Shown one piece after another: positions 16,941-25,545 of a stretch of 64,000 bases of DNA (its first letter is position 1; each line of letters starts with the position of its first letter). Origin of the DNA: Aquipseudomonas alcaligenes NBRC 14159. Lineage in GTDB: Bacteria; Pseudomonadota; Gammaproteobacteria; Pseudomonadales; Pseudomonadaceae. Position numbers and translations under genes: made by a program. The stretch spans positions 1-64,000 of the forward strand of contig NZ_BATI01000036.1 of the NCBI RefSeq assembly GCF_000467105.1. The letters run 5' to 3'. The notes beneath the pieces are model-generated. The model searched no databases and had not been told where the DNA came from. It saw only the letters and a list, made by a program, of their open reading frames with translations.

Positions 16941-18191
16941 CTATTGCAGCGGCGGTGGTGCCCAGGGCAGGCAGCGCAGGCCCTGTTCGTCCCGTAGCGG
17001 ACCACTGAAGCAATAGCCCTGCCGCTGCGCGTTCCAGCTCGCCGACTGGCCTGGCCGGTAGGGGTTGTCGGCCTCCGGCACGCCCTGCCCCAGGGCATTG
17101 AACAGCGCCAGCTTGGCATCCAGGTCATGCAGGCGGGCCAGGTATTTGTTGAAGTCGGGCATGGCGATACCGCCGAGTATCGCTCCCACCGGATTGCGCA
17201 CACCACGCCAGATGCTGCGCTCGCTGCGCGACGGCAGTTTCACCGCGCGGACGAAAGCTGCCGTATCCAGCCGCGAGTTGGCCGCTGCCTGCAGGTAGTC
17301 CGGCAGGCTGTCGTTGACCGTCATGTGTGGCTTGTATATCCAGCGCAGCCACCCTCTGGACGCCCCCAGTTCGGCAGCAGCCTGCGAATCGCCTATCAGG
17401 GTCAGCAGTCCGGAACCCACCAGGGCAAACTCGCGCTGCATGGGCGCCTCCAGCGAACGCTCCGCCTCACTGAGCACGGGCTGTGCCGCGGGAGCTGGCG
17501 CTAAGCCGGCGCGATACAACGCGGCGATGGCATCCAGGTCGTTGCCGAGCTGACGCGCCAGCATCATCTTCAGGATCAGGTTGTCAGCGCGCGCCAGCCA
17601 GCCACGCAACAGGCGCACATCCTGCTGCAACGCGGCCAGCGCCTCGTCGCCGCGACCGTCGAGGGCTAGTGCCAGCGCCTGAGCGGCGCGCAGGCGGTTG
17701 GCACGGTCGAGGGTGGTGAAGTTGGCCAGCGGCTCGTCCATGCTCGGCTGGCTCAGGCTGCGGTAGTCCTGCAACGCCAGCAGGGTCTCGTAGCGCCGCA
17801 GCAGTTCGCCATGGCGCACCAGCAGCTCGGCCAGCACCGCGCGGTCCTCACGCAGCCGCTGCACACAATCTCCCTCGCCCAGCATGCAGAGCTCGGCGCC
17901 GGGCAGCTCGATCCGCTCGCTGGCGACGGCCGCCATCGGCTCGGAGAGGTCATGCTGCGCACGCCATTGCCGATGCGCCTGCAACAGCTGGCGGCCGACC
18001 GCCTGCGGCTCCTGGCCGGCAGGCGCATCCAGGCCCAGCAGCAGGAAATAGGCGGCACTCTCGGCGGACTCCGCCGGCGGCTCCAGCCAGGCCTGGGCCT
18101 GGGGTGCCAGCGGCTCGTCCTGCCACCATAGCCAGGCGCACGCGCCCAGCACGCCTGCAGTGCCGAGCAGGACCTTCTGCCACTTCTTCAT
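16941..18191 (-). CDS. Membrane-anchored protein of unknown function
   Basis: A 416-aa protein. An N-terminal signal anchor (KVLLGTAGVLGACAWLWW) is followed by a mostly helical periplasmic domain with Leu/Ala-rich TPR-like stretches and a Cys pair near residues 102-109. The start at 18191 has GAGG 6 bases upstream; a GTG at 18203 is the alternative and would overlap the upstream stop. It is coupled to the zinc-ribbon gene before it. I do not recognise the family. Similar anchored proteins with TWIN-Trp starts are found in Pseudomonas genomes without assigned roles. Confidence 0.6.
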   Translation of the reverse strand: MKKWQKVLLGTAGVLGACAWLWWQDEPLAPQAQAWLEPPAESAESAAYFLLLGLDAPAGQEPQAVGRQLLQAHRQWRAQHDLSEPMAAVASERIELPGAELCMLGEGDCVQRLREDRAVLAELLVRHGELLRRYETLLALQDYRSLSQPSMDEPLANFTTLDRANRLRAAQALALALDGRGDEALAALQQDVRLLRGWLARADNLILKMMLARQLGNDLDAIAALYRAGLAPAPAAQPVLSEAERSLEAPMQREFALVGSGLLTLIGDSQAAAELGASRGWLRWIYKPHMTVNDSLPDYLQAAANSRLDTAAFVRAVKLPSRSERSIWRGVRNPVGAILGGIAMPDFNKYLARLHDLDAKLALFNALGQGVPEADNPYRPGQSASWNAQRQGYCFSGPLRDEQGLRCLPWAPPPLQ

Positions 18192-18199
18192 CGCTGGCC

Positions 18200-18733
18200 T
18201 CACTCGTGGCCGATGTAGTGCAGCAGTTCGCGGCGCTGTGGGTGATCCTTGAGCCAGGCACGGACCTCGTCGGCGCGCGCCACTGCCTCGGCGCCGGCCA
18301 GGCGGGTGAAGCGCTCACGACGGGCCTGTCCAGCGCTCTCCTGGCGCACCCGGCGCTGCCAGGCCTCGCTGAAGATCGCCGGCATCTTGCGGCTCAGCTC
18401 CAGCGCCTTGAGCAGCTGCCATTCGCCGCCGTCGAGCCAGGCCTCGTCGCAGGAGGTGCACAGGTCCAGGCGATTGCCGCGCGTGCCGCTGATCTGGAAC
18501 TTGCTCATCAGCTTGGCGCACTTCGGGCAGGTCAGCGCCTGGGTGCTTTCGCTGGCGGGCTCGGCCTGCAGTTCGGCTGCACTCGCCTCGGGCTGCGGCG
18601 CGCGCTCGGCCCAGTCGCGGTAATAGAGCAGCGCCACCAGGGCGCCGGAGCATTTCTCGCAACCATGGGCCAGCAGGCCCTCGTCGAGCTTGGTGGGTTT
18701 CAGTTGCGAATCACGGCAGGCGGGGCAATGCAT
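18200..18733 (-). CDS. TFIIB-type zinc-ribbon protein
   Basis: A 177-aa soluble protein with two zinc-binding Cys sets: CPAC...CEKC (3-6 and 25-28) and CPKC...CTSC (about 70-73 and 92-95). They are followed by the DEAWLDGGEWQLL segment typical of zf-TFIIB (TF_Zn_Ribbon) proteins and a basic helical tail. The start has AAGGATGT upstream. It is the first gene of a minus-strand run and overlaps or abuts the membrane-anchored gene. Family members are small and mostly uncharacterised; nucleic acid or protein binding is possible. Confidence 0.75.
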   Translation of the reverse strand: MHCPACRDSQLKPTKLDEGLLAHGCEKCSGALVALLYYRDWAERAPQPEASAAELQAEPASESTQALTCPKCAKLMSKFQISGTRGNRLDLCTSCDEAWLDGGEWQLLKALELSRKMPAIFSEAWQRRVRQESAGQARRERFTRLAGAEAVARADEVRAWLKDHPQRRELLHYIGHE

Positions 18734-18860
18734 GGGACATCCTTTTCGCGGGTGGAATTGCTGGGCGCGACCCTATCCAATAAGCCGGGCAGGCTCAAGC
18801 GATGGCTGAGCGAGGCGTCACGGATCGGTTAAGCTTGGGCCTGAGATTGCCGGAGCCGCC

Positions 18861-19265
18861 ATGATCGACCTGCTGGATGTGTTGCTGCTGATGCTGTTCG
18901 CCACCGCCTGCGCCTGGCTGTGGCGCGGCCATGGCATTCGCGAGCGCGCCCTGGCGCTGGCCAAGCAGCACTGCGCCAAGCTGGACGTGGAGCTGCTCGA
19001 CGGCAATGTCGCCTTCCGGCGCCTGGCCCTGCTCCGCGACAGCCGCGGCCAGCGCCGCGTGGCGCGCATCTACGGCTTCGAGTTCACCGTCACCGGCGAG
19101 CAGCGCCTGAGCGGCAGCATCAGCATGTACGGCCGCCAGCTGGGCGCCATCGAGCTGGCGGCGCACCCGTTCCAGGCGCCACCGCCGCATGATGACAAGG
19201 TGATCCGCCTCGACGACTGGCGCCGCGATCATCCCAAGGGCGACGAGCAGCGGCGGGTCGACTGA
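18861..19265 (+). CDS. DUF3301 domain protein
   Basis: A 134-aa protein with one N-terminal membrane helix (LLDVLLLMLFATACAWLW) and a cytosolic domain containing ALAKQHCAKLDVELLDGNVAF and a strand-rich VARIYGFEFTVTGEQRLSGSISMYG segment. This is the DUF3301 pattern, a conserved gammaproteobacterial family without known function. The start has GCCGGAGCC upstream. It is convergent with the DUF7079-like gene, 2 bp apart. Confidence 0.8.
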   Translation: MIDLLDVLLLMLFATACAWLWRGHGIRERALALAKQHCAKLDVELLDGNVAFRRLALLRDSRGQRRVARIYGFEFTVTGEQRLSGSISMYGRQLGAIELAAHPFQAPPPHDDKVIRLDDWRRDHPKGDEQRRVD

Positions 19266-19267
19266 GG

Positions 19268-19633
19268 TCAGCCGCGCAGCTCGTCCATCTGCCGCAGCAC
19301 CTGGCGCCATTCCGGTTCGGCCGCGTAGGTCATCGGCCTGCGCAACAGGCGGCAGCGCCAGCGATGCCAGCGGCTGGCCCGGCGCGCCTGGTTGCGCCGG
19401 CAGCCACTGTTCAGCCAGAGCGGATCGAAACCCTCCCAGACCCCGGCCACGCCCCAGTGGTTGAGCCACAGCAGCGGCGCCACTTCTTCCAGGTAGATCA
19501 GCCGCAGCTCCTCAACCGGCAGCCCGCTGGCCAGCAGTACGCGGGCGATATGCCGATGGCTGGAGTCCTGCAGCTGGTTATCCAGCCACAGCTCGGACAG
19601 CGCCAGCCACACATCCTCGCGACTGGCGCCCAT
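19268..19633 (-). CDS. DUF7079-like hypothetical protein
   Basis: A 121-aa soluble protein. The start at 19633 has GGAG 6 bases upstream and overlaps the end of the upstream hydrolase gene. The sequence VWLALSELWLDNQLQDSSHRHIARVLLASG...EELRLIYLEEVAPLLWLNHWGVAGVWEGF fits the DUF7079 family, small alpha-helical proteins sometimes found near immunity-type genes. Family assignment is by memory of the pattern. Function is unknown. Confidence 0.6.
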   Translation of the reverse strand: MGASREDVWLALSELWLDNQLQDSSHRHIARVLLASGLPVEELRLIYLEEVAPLLWLNHWGVAGVWEGFDPLWLNSGCRRNQARRASRWHRWRCRLLRRPMTYAAEPEWRQVLRQMDELRG

Positions 19634-19634
19634 C

Positions 19635-20516
19635 TCAGGCTCCGGGCCGAAGGAAGGCCAGGACCCGCGCGGCGGCGTCCTCGGGGTGTTCCTGCATGAA
19701 GCAGTGGCCACCAGGGACCTCGGCGATACTCACGGCGCCATTGAGCCCGGCCAGACGCCTGGCCGACTGGCCGACGAAGGGATAGGTCTTGTCGCCGTAC
19801 AGCAGCAGGGTCGGCACGGTGATCGTCGCCAGCGACGGCCACAGGCGCCGCGGGAAGGAGCTGAAGATGTCCACCTCGCGGCTGGGCCGGCACTTCAGCT
19901 CGACACCACCCTCGGCGCTGTCCTTCAGCGCGTGGTCGACATAGGCCTGCAGCGCCGCGTCGGTCCAGCCGCGGAAGATGCCCTTGCCCTGCAGCAGGGC
20001 GAAGGCGCTGGCGCGATCCGGCCAGTGCCGGCGGCGGCTGGCCGACTTCTTCGCCATGACGTTGCGCCGGTGCAGGCCGACCAGCTCGGACAACGCCATC
20101 ACGCCCATCATGGTCTGGCTGAACAGCACCGGGTCGAGCAGCACGGCGCGCTGGAACAGCTGCGGCTGGCGCGCCAGGATCAGGCTGGTCAGCACCCCGC
20201 CGAAGCTGTGACCGAGGGCGAAGCGCGGCACCTCGCCGAAGATCCCGCGGCCCGCCTCGAAGGCCTCCACCGCCAGCTCGGCGCTGCGGTTCCAGCCGTG
20301 GAAACGGCCCCCGTGCTCGCTGTCGCCATGGCCCTGGGCATCACACAGCCAGAGGTCGAAGTGCTCGGCCAGGTCGGCCAGCATCGGCTCGTAGGTACGC
20401 CCGCAGAAACCGTTGCCATGCAGGAAGTGCAGCAGCGGCTTGCCGCTGGGCGGTGTGTGCCAGCCGCTGAGGGTGAAGCCGGCGGACGTGGAGTGGGACC
20501 AGGGAAGCAGGTGCAT
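19635..20516 (-). CDS. Alpha/beta hydrolase
   Basis: A 293-aa alpha/beta hydrolase without signal peptide. It shows HGNGFCG (oxyanion loop), DAQGHGDSEHGG, the nucleophile elbow GHSFGG (Ser near 103), YGDKTYPF with the likely acid residue and GGHCFMQEHP with the catalytic His. Substrate class cannot be told. It lies upstream of the DUF7079-like gene with a small overlap and downstream of a second, unrelated hydrolase. Confidence 0.82.
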   Translation of the reverse strand: MHLLPWSHSTSAGFTLSGWHTPPSGKPLLHFLHGNGFCGRTYEPMLADLAEHFDLWLCDAQGHGDSEHGGRFHGWNRSAELAVEAFEAGRGIFGEVPRFALGHSFGGVLTSLILARQPQLFQRAVLLDPVLFSQTMMGVMALSELVGLHRRNVMAKKSASRRRHWPDRASAFALLQGKGIFRGWTDAALQAYVDHALKDSAEGGVELKCRPSREVDIFSSFPRRLWPSLATITVPTLLLYGDKTYPFVGQSARRLAGLNGAVSIAEVPGGHCFMQEHPEDAAARVLAFLRPGA

Positions 20517-20572
20517 GCAGAAAGGACCACGGCGGAAAACTGCGGCCAGTGTAGCGATGCGCCGCGCCCGAG

Positions 20573-21373
20573 TCAGGCCGACAAAGGTGGCGAATGTTCG
20601 GCGATAAAGGCCTGTAGCAGCTGGTTCAGGCGTTGCGGCTGGTCCAGCGGGGTGGCGTGGCCGGAGTCCTCGATCACTTCCAGGCGCGCGTTGCGCAGCT
20701 GCGCAAGGTAGGCGCGCTTGTAATCCACCGGTGTGTAGTCGCGGTCACCACTGACCACCAGCAGTGGCACTTCGACCTGCCCCGCCGCCGGCAGCGCCGA
20801 CCAGCCGGGGATGGCGCGCATGGCATGCAGGTAGGAGGTGCGGTCGTTGCCGGCGATGCGCTCGGCCACCAGATCGCGCAGGGCCTGCTGCTCGGGCTTG
20901 GGGAACAGCTTGCCGGCCAGCATCCGCGCCAGCGCCGGCAGGCCGAGCAGGCGCACCAGGCCCAGGCGCAGCCAGACCTGCGCGCGGATCTTCCAGGAGT
21001 CGAGTGGAAAGCTCGGCGCGCTGTTGACCACCACCGCCGCGCGCACCAGTGCAGGCTGGTCGGCCAGCAGCTGGAAGGTCAGCATGCCGCCCATGGAAAT
21101 ACCCACCAGGGTGCACGGCGCGATGTCCATGGCGCGGATGAAGTCGGCCACGTCCGCGGCCAGCTCGGCCATGCTCACCGGCGCCCGCAGCGGCTCGCTC
21201 TGGCCGTGGCCGCGTACGTCCATGGCGAACACCTCGCAGTGCTGCGCCAGGTGCTCGATCTGCGGCTGCCAGTCGAGCAGCGAGGAACCCAGACCGTGCA
21301 ACAGCAGCACCGGGCTACCGCGCCCCTGCCGAACATAGGCGAAACGGCCATTGGGCAAGTTCAGATAATCCAT
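20573..21373 (-). CDS. Alpha/beta hydrolase (3-oxoadipate enol-lactonase-like)
   Basis: A 266-aa alpha/beta hydrolase. It has LLHGLGSSLLDWQPQ, DVRGHGQSEP, the elbow GISMGG (Ser near 97), SGDRDYTP and DSGHATPLDQP, completing the triad. The start at 21373 has AGGGA about 10 bases upstream; the frame to 21442 runs over promoter-like AT-rich DNA. The gene is divergent from a tetR gene and shares its 179-bp control region, so it is the probable TetR target. The substrate is likely a small ester or lactone. Confidence 0.82.
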   Translation of the reverse strand: MDYLNLPNGRFAYVRQGRGSPVLLLHGLGSSLLDWQPQIEHLAQHCEVFAMDVRGHGQSEPLRAPVSMAELAADVADFIRAMDIAPCTLVGISMGGMLTFQLLADQPALVRAAVVVNSAPSFPLDSWKIRAQVWLRLGLVRLLGLPALARMLAGKLFPKPEQQALRDLVAERIAGNDRTSYLHAMRAIPGWSALPAAGQVEVPLLVVSGDRDYTPVDYKRAYLAQLRNARLEVIEDSGHATPLDQPQRLNQLLQAFIAEHSPPLSA

Positions 21374-21421
21374 GAAAGTTATTCCCTGCACTATTAAATG
21401 ACAATTAATCGATATTGCCGC

Positions 21422-21449
21422 AGCAACTTTCAGGCAAAACAAAGTTGCT
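21422..21449. promoter_or_regulatory. Inverted repeat between hydrolase and tetR, candidate operator
   Basis: AGCAACTTT and AAAGTTGCT form perfect 9-bp arms around a 10-bp spacer, in the AT-rich space between divergent hydrolase and tetR genes. Size and place suit autoregulation by the TetR protein; binding is inferred. Confidence 0.5.
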
Positions 21450-21552
21450 CGAGCGGAAAACTTTTAATACCCACCTTATTTGCTCTTCCGTGTTATTTGC
21501 CTTGCCCTGGCAAACCCCCTAGAATCGATCAGCGCCGTTTCGAGAATTGATC

Positions 21553-22173
21553 ATGTACAGCATCGCCAGCCCCACCCAGGCACGCAGCAAGAAGGCTCTG
21601 GAGCGCTTCCTCAACGTGGCTGCCGAGCTGCTGGCGAACAACCAGTTCGAAGAAACCGGCATCTCCCAGATCGCCCAGCTGGCCGAGTCCTCGGTCGGCA
21701 CCTTCTACCGCCTGCTCGGCGACAAGGACGTACTGCTGTACGCCGTACACCAGCACTTCGTCGAGCAGAGCCGCACCGCCGTGGACAGCCTGGTGGCCGA
21801 CCTGACGCGCCAGCCGCTGCCGCTGGACGCCCAGGTGGAGGCCTTTATCCGCGGCGTGGTGCGCCTGTTCGACGGCAGCGAGGGCCTGCTCCGCGCGCTG
21901 ATCCGGCGTAGCTCGATGGACCCGCAGTTCCGCCAGCGCTTCCACCAGCTCAACGCCCACATCGGCCAGGCGTTCGCCAGCATCGTGCTGAGCCACCGCG
22001 ACAGCCTGCAGCACCCCGCCCCGGAACAGGCCGCCGACCTCAGCGCGCACATGCTGCTCTCCGGCCTGAACTACCTGACCATGGTCGGCAGCCTCGGCAC
22101 GACCCCCCGGGAACATATCCCGGGAGAACTTTCGCGACTGGTCTGCAATTACCTGCAAGTGTCCCCGCGCTGA
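21553..22173 (+). CDS. TetR family regulator
   Basis: A 206-aa regulator. The N-terminal HTH (about 15-60) reads ALERFLNVAAELLANNQFEETGISQIAQLAESSVGTFYRLLGDKDVLL, close to TetR consensus. The remainder is a helical ligand-binding domain. The ATG at 21553 is used; a TTG two codons earlier is less likely. It is divergent from the hydrolase at 21373 with a 9-bp inverted repeat between them. It is convergent with the DUF1329 gene and may also influence that pair. Confidence 0.85.
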   Translation: MYSIASPTQARSKKALERFLNVAAELLANNQFEETGISQIAQLAESSVGTFYRLLGDKDVLLYAVHQHFVEQSRTAVDSLVADLTRQPLPLDAQVEAFIRGVVRLFDGSEGLLRALIRRSSMDPQFRQRFHQLNAHIGQAFASIVLSHRDSLQHPAPEQAADLSAHMLLSGLNYLTMVGSLGTTPREHIPGELSRLVCNYLQVSPR

Positions 22174-22195
22174 CTCACTTATATATCCACGCGGG

Positions 22196-23548
22196 TCAGC
22201 GGCGACTGTCACGGCGTAATTGCGCCGGGGTGAAATCGGTCGGCTTCAGGGCAATATCGAACTGTTCCGCCGGTTCTTCGTTGGACAATATGCCGATCAC
22301 ATAACGGCCGCCGATCAGGTCATATACGGCGTCGCCCTTGGTCCATACCAGCGGCTGGTCATACAGGTTGATGGTGTAGGACTCGCCGAGGCGCCACAGG
22401 TTGTCGCGATTGTCGTAATGGTCGACCACCAGGATCTGGTAGCTGTCCTCGTCGAAGTACAGATCGCGCTGCTTGTACTGGTGGCGCTGGCCGGCCTTGA
22501 GGTTGGCGCGTACGTGCCAGACGCGGTGCAGCTCGTAGCGCAGCAGGTCCGGATTGACGTGGCCGGGCTGGACGATGTCGCTGTACTTGTTGGTTTTGGC
22601 CGCGAAGCGGTAACTGTTGTAGGGCACGTACAGCTCCTGCTTGCCCACCAGTTGCCAGTCGTACTTGTCCGGCGCGCCGGAGAACATGTCGAAGTTGTCG
22701 GTGGTGCGCATGCCCTCGGAGGCGGTGCCGGGCGAGTCGTAGGCGACGTTCGGCGTGCGCCGCACACGGCGCTGGCCGGCGGCATAGAGCCAGGCCAGGC
22801 GCGGTTCCTTGACCTGATTGACGGTCTCGTGGACCAGCAGCTCGGTGCCGGCCAGGCGCGCCGGCGCCAGCACCGACTGGCGGAAGTAGAACAGCACGTT
22901 GCCGTTGTCCTTGGCGTAGTCGCCGGCATCCTGGTTGAACAGGAACAGGTCCTCGATCTGGGTCATGAAGTAGTCGCCGCTGGCATGCGGCACGGCCTGG
23001 GCGTAGTAGCGTTTGACGCTGTCGCCGCGGTAGCGCACCAGGTGGTTCCACAGCACTTCCAGCGCCGACTGCGGAATCGGGAAGGGCGTGGCCAGCTTGA
23101 AGTCGGCGATGCCGTTGCCGTTCTCGATCAGCCTGGCGCTGGCGGCGTTGCCCTTGATCGCGGCATACACCTTGTCCGGGTAGGAGGCGGAGCGACGGCT
23201 CGGGTAGACGTTGAGCTTCCAGGTGCCGGAATAGCGCTTGAGCATGGCCAGCTGGCCGGGGCTGAGGTTGGCGCGGTACTGCTCGGCATTGGCGGCGCTG
23301 ATGCTGAACAGCGGCTGGTCGGCGGCGAAGGGGTCCTTGTAGCCGAGCTTGGCGTCGAAGGCGCCGCTGTCCTTGGCCAGGCCGCCGTCCCAGGCCGGGA
23401 TGGTGCCGGCGGCGTTGCCGGCCTTTTCCGCGCCCAGCGGGGTGAGGTCCTGGCCGAGACGAGCGACCTGGTCGGCGCCGACCTGGGCCAGGGCCGGGGT
23501 GGCGGCCAGCAGGGCGGCGGCCAGCAGGGTAATTCGCAGACAGTGCAT
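22196..23548 (-). CDS. DUF1329 family exported protein
   Basis: A 450-aa protein. The start at 23548 gives a signal peptide (LRITLLAAALLAATPALAQ). The frame stays open far upstream, but that is the shadow of the next gene. The sequence has LTPLGAEKAGNAAGTIPAWDGG, YKDPFAADQPLFSISAANAEQY and the C-terminal LYFDEDSYQILVVDHYDNRDNLWRLGE, typical of DUF1329, a LolA/LppX-like lipoprotein-carrier fold. It is paired with a DUF1302 gene 11 bp upstream, an arrangement known from Pseudomonas and often joined with an RND exporter, which is absent here. A role in outer-membrane or hydrophobic-compound handling is inferred. Confidence 0.82.
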   Translation of the reverse strand: MHCLRITLLAAALLAATPALAQVGADQVARLGQDLTPLGAEKAGNAAGTIPAWDGGLAKDSGAFDAKLGYKDPFAADQPLFSISAANAEQYRANLSPGQLAMLKRYSGTWKLNVYPSRRSASYPDKVYAAIKGNAASARLIENGNGIADFKLATPFPIPQSALEVLWNHLVRYRGDSVKRYYAQAVPHASGDYFMTQIEDLFLFNQDAGDYAKDNGNVLFYFRQSVLAPARLAGTELLVHETVNQVKEPRLAWLYAAGQRRVRRTPNVAYDSPGTASEGMRTTDNFDMFSGAPDKYDWQLVGKQELYVPYNSYRFAAKTNKYSDIVQPGHVNPDLLRYELHRVWHVRANLKAGQRHQYKQRDLYFDEDSYQILVVDHYDNRDNLWRLGESYTINLYDQPLVWTKGDAVYDLIGGRYVIGILSNEEPAEQFDIALKPTDFTPAQLRRDSRR

Positions 23549-23559
23549 GGCGTTCCCTC

Positions 23560-25320
23560 TCAGAAGCTGTATTTGACGTTGAAGGTCAGGTAGTCGCGGT
23601 CGGTGCGCTTGTTGGAGATGCCGCCGCCGCTGTAGCCGACGTACTTGGCACCGACGGTCAGGGACTCCTGGTAGATCGCATCGAGCCCCACCGACCAGCT
23701 CTGCGCTTCCTCGTCCAGGCCATTGGTGAGCTGGGGCGCCACCCCGTTGATGCTGTACTGGTAGCCGACGCTGGGTACCAGGTTCACCAGGTTGAACACG
23801 TTGGTGTAGGTCAGCTGCAGGCTGGCCTGGGCGCCGTAGGCGCTGCTGGTGGCCTCGTAGTAGTCGACGTCCGACTCCAGGCCCTGCACGCGGCTGGCCA
23901 CCAGCTCGGAGAACAGCGCGGCCGAGTCCGAGCCGAGCAGGCCGTTGAAGTTGTAGATGGCGGCCAGCGAGGCCTGGAACATGTCCTTCTCGCGGTAGCC
24001 GTCGAGGCGGGTGCCGACCGCTAGGCCGTCCGGGTTGAGCAACGCGGTCGGCAGGTATTCGTTGAGGCCGAGGGCGATCGGCGTGTCCGGCCGGTAGCTC
24101 AGCTCGCCCGCCAGCGACAGGCCGTTGAACAGGCTGTCGCCGCCGATCGAGGTGTTGAAGCTGATGCCGAACAGGTCGCGCTTCTCCAGGTACTCGGCGT
24201 AGTAGCGCGAGCTGCTGGCATCGGGCAGTGCGCCGACCACCGGCAACACCACGGGCTGGCCGACGGTGAGGCCGATCATCGGTACCTGCATGTTGTAGCG
24301 CAGGTAGTAGAAGCCCAGCTCGGTGTCGTTCAGCTCCGGCACGTACCAGCGCAGGGCCAGGCCGTACTGGGCCGAATCGTCGCCGTCGATGTCCTGGGCG
24401 CGCGGGATGAAGGTGGTGGGGATGTAGCCGCGCAACAGATTGTTGACCAGGCCGGGCGCCAGGCTGTTGGCCCAGGCCTGCGCGGCGGCCGGGCTGTCGA
24501 AGGCCAGAGCCTCGCCGACGCGGCCGGTGATCTGCTCCTGCAGCGGCGCGGCGGACAGGTACTCGCAGTCCTCGCCGAGCGGGTCGAGGGTGGAGAAGTA
24601 GGTGCCGCAGGGGTCGATCTTCGAGGCTTCCCAGGCCTTGCCCGGCTGCCAGTAGCCTTCCAGCGTGAGGTTGTCGCGCAGCTCGTAGGAGCCGTAGACC
24701 ATGAAGGTCGGCATATAGGCCTCCTTCACTTCCGAGCCAGGTGCGCGCAGGGCGTTGATGTCCACCGGGTTGGTCGCGCCGATGCCGTTCTGATAGAACA
24801 GCCCCTCGCCCCAGTTGATCACCTGGCGCCCCAGGCGGGCGTTGAGGTCGCGCTCGTTCAGGGTCCAGCTGCCGTAGACGAAGGCATCCAGCAGATCGAC
24901 GCTGGAGCCGGCCTCGTCCAGGCCGCCGTCGCTGATCTCGCGGTGGCGGCGCGAATCGTCCTCCAGCTCGAAGTCGTAGAAGGCGCGACCACGGATAAAC
25001 ACACCGTGGCGCTCCTGGTAGCGCAGGTCCATCTCCGAGACCACCTTGACCATCTCGGAGAACAGGTCGCCCTTCTTGAAGTTCAGGTTGCCATCGTCGG
25101 AGTTGATCAGCCCCGAGTTGCTGCCGCTGCCGCCGTTGGCGCGGGCGATCAGCTTGTCGTCCTGGCCCTCCATGCGGTAGCTGACGCCGTAGGAGACGGT
25201 GGTGTCGAGCGAGGTGGTCCAGTCGCCCGAACGCACCTGAAACGCCTGCGCTACTTCCAGGGGCAGCGTGCCGAGCAGTGCCAGGCCGGCGACCGCCAGG
25301 CCTCTTCCTTGATATGCCAC
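23560..25320 (-). CDS. DUF1302 family outer-membrane protein
   Basis: A 586-aa protein starting with GTG at 25320 behind a strong GGAGGT ribosome site. A signal peptide (LAVAGLALLGTLPLEVAQAF) precedes a Tyr-rich, strand-rich sequence ending in a C-terminal aromatic (YLTFNVKYSF), the mark of an outer-membrane beta-barrel. DUF1302 barrels are paired with DUF1329 proteins, as here. They are suspected to move hydrophobic substrates. The promoter region is shared with the divergent PHA depolymerase gene, which invites a link to use of PHA or related lipids. Confidence 0.82.
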   Translation of the reverse strand: MAYQGRGLAVAGLALLGTLPLEVAQAFQVRSGDWTTSLDTTVSYGVSYRMEGQDDKLIARANGGSGSNSGLINSDDGNLNFKKGDLFSEMVKVVSEMDLRYQERHGVFIRGRAFYDFELEDDSRRHREISDGGLDEAGSSVDLLDAFVYGSWTLNERDLNARLGRQVINWGEGLFYQNGIGATNPVDINALRAPGSEVKEAYMPTFMVYGSYELRDNLTLEGYWQPGKAWEASKIDPCGTYFSTLDPLGEDCEYLSAAPLQEQITGRVGEALAFDSPAAAQAWANSLAPGLVNNLLRGYIPTTFIPRAQDIDGDDSAQYGLALRWYVPELNDTELGFYYLRYNMQVPMIGLTVGQPVVLPVVGALPDASSSRYYAEYLEKRDLFGISFNTSIGGDSLFNGLSLAGELSYRPDTPIALGLNEYLPTALLNPDGLAVGTRLDGYREKDMFQASLAAIYNFNGLLGSDSAALFSELVASRVQGLESDVDYYEATSSAYGAQASLQLTYTNVFNLVNLVPSVGYQYSINGVAPQLTNGLDEEAQSWSVGLDAIYQESLTVGAKYVGYSGGGISNKRTDRDYLTFNVKYSF

Positions 25321-25345
25321 GATGACCTCCAGCTGTTGTTTTTAT

Positions 25346-25367
25346 CGGAATCGGAACATCGGTTCCG
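25346..25367. promoter_or_regulatory. CGGAATCGGAA motif and CGGAAC-N4-GTTCCG palindrome
   Basis: CGGAATCGGAA (25346-25356) overlaps the palindrome CGGAAC-atcg-GTTCCG (25352-25367). It lies 26 bases before the DUF1302 start in the divergent promoter region with phaZ. The 11-mer recurs in front of the second depolymerase at 26478. A shared regulator site is the simplest reading; the regulator is not identified. Confidence 0.5.
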
Positions 25368-25545
25368 TTGCAATGTAGAAGTCGATCAGACCCCTGGCAA
25401 GTCACGGCCGATATTTTTCTGCCGCCTCCCCGCTCGCTTAGCGCCGCCACCCATCGACTGCCGGAAATATGGCGCCAATATTTGGTGATATTCCCGCCAG
25501 CCGGGCGTCTACTCCCCTGCGTTCCATCGATAGCAGGAGTAGCCC

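Noticed and set aside
22196..25450. A single 1084-aa minus-strand frame covering both the DUF1329 and DUF1302 genes
   Set aside because: Only its last 450 codons, from 23548, are protein-like with a signal peptide. The rest is an Arg/Ala/Gly-rich shadow of the DUF1302 gene in another frame.
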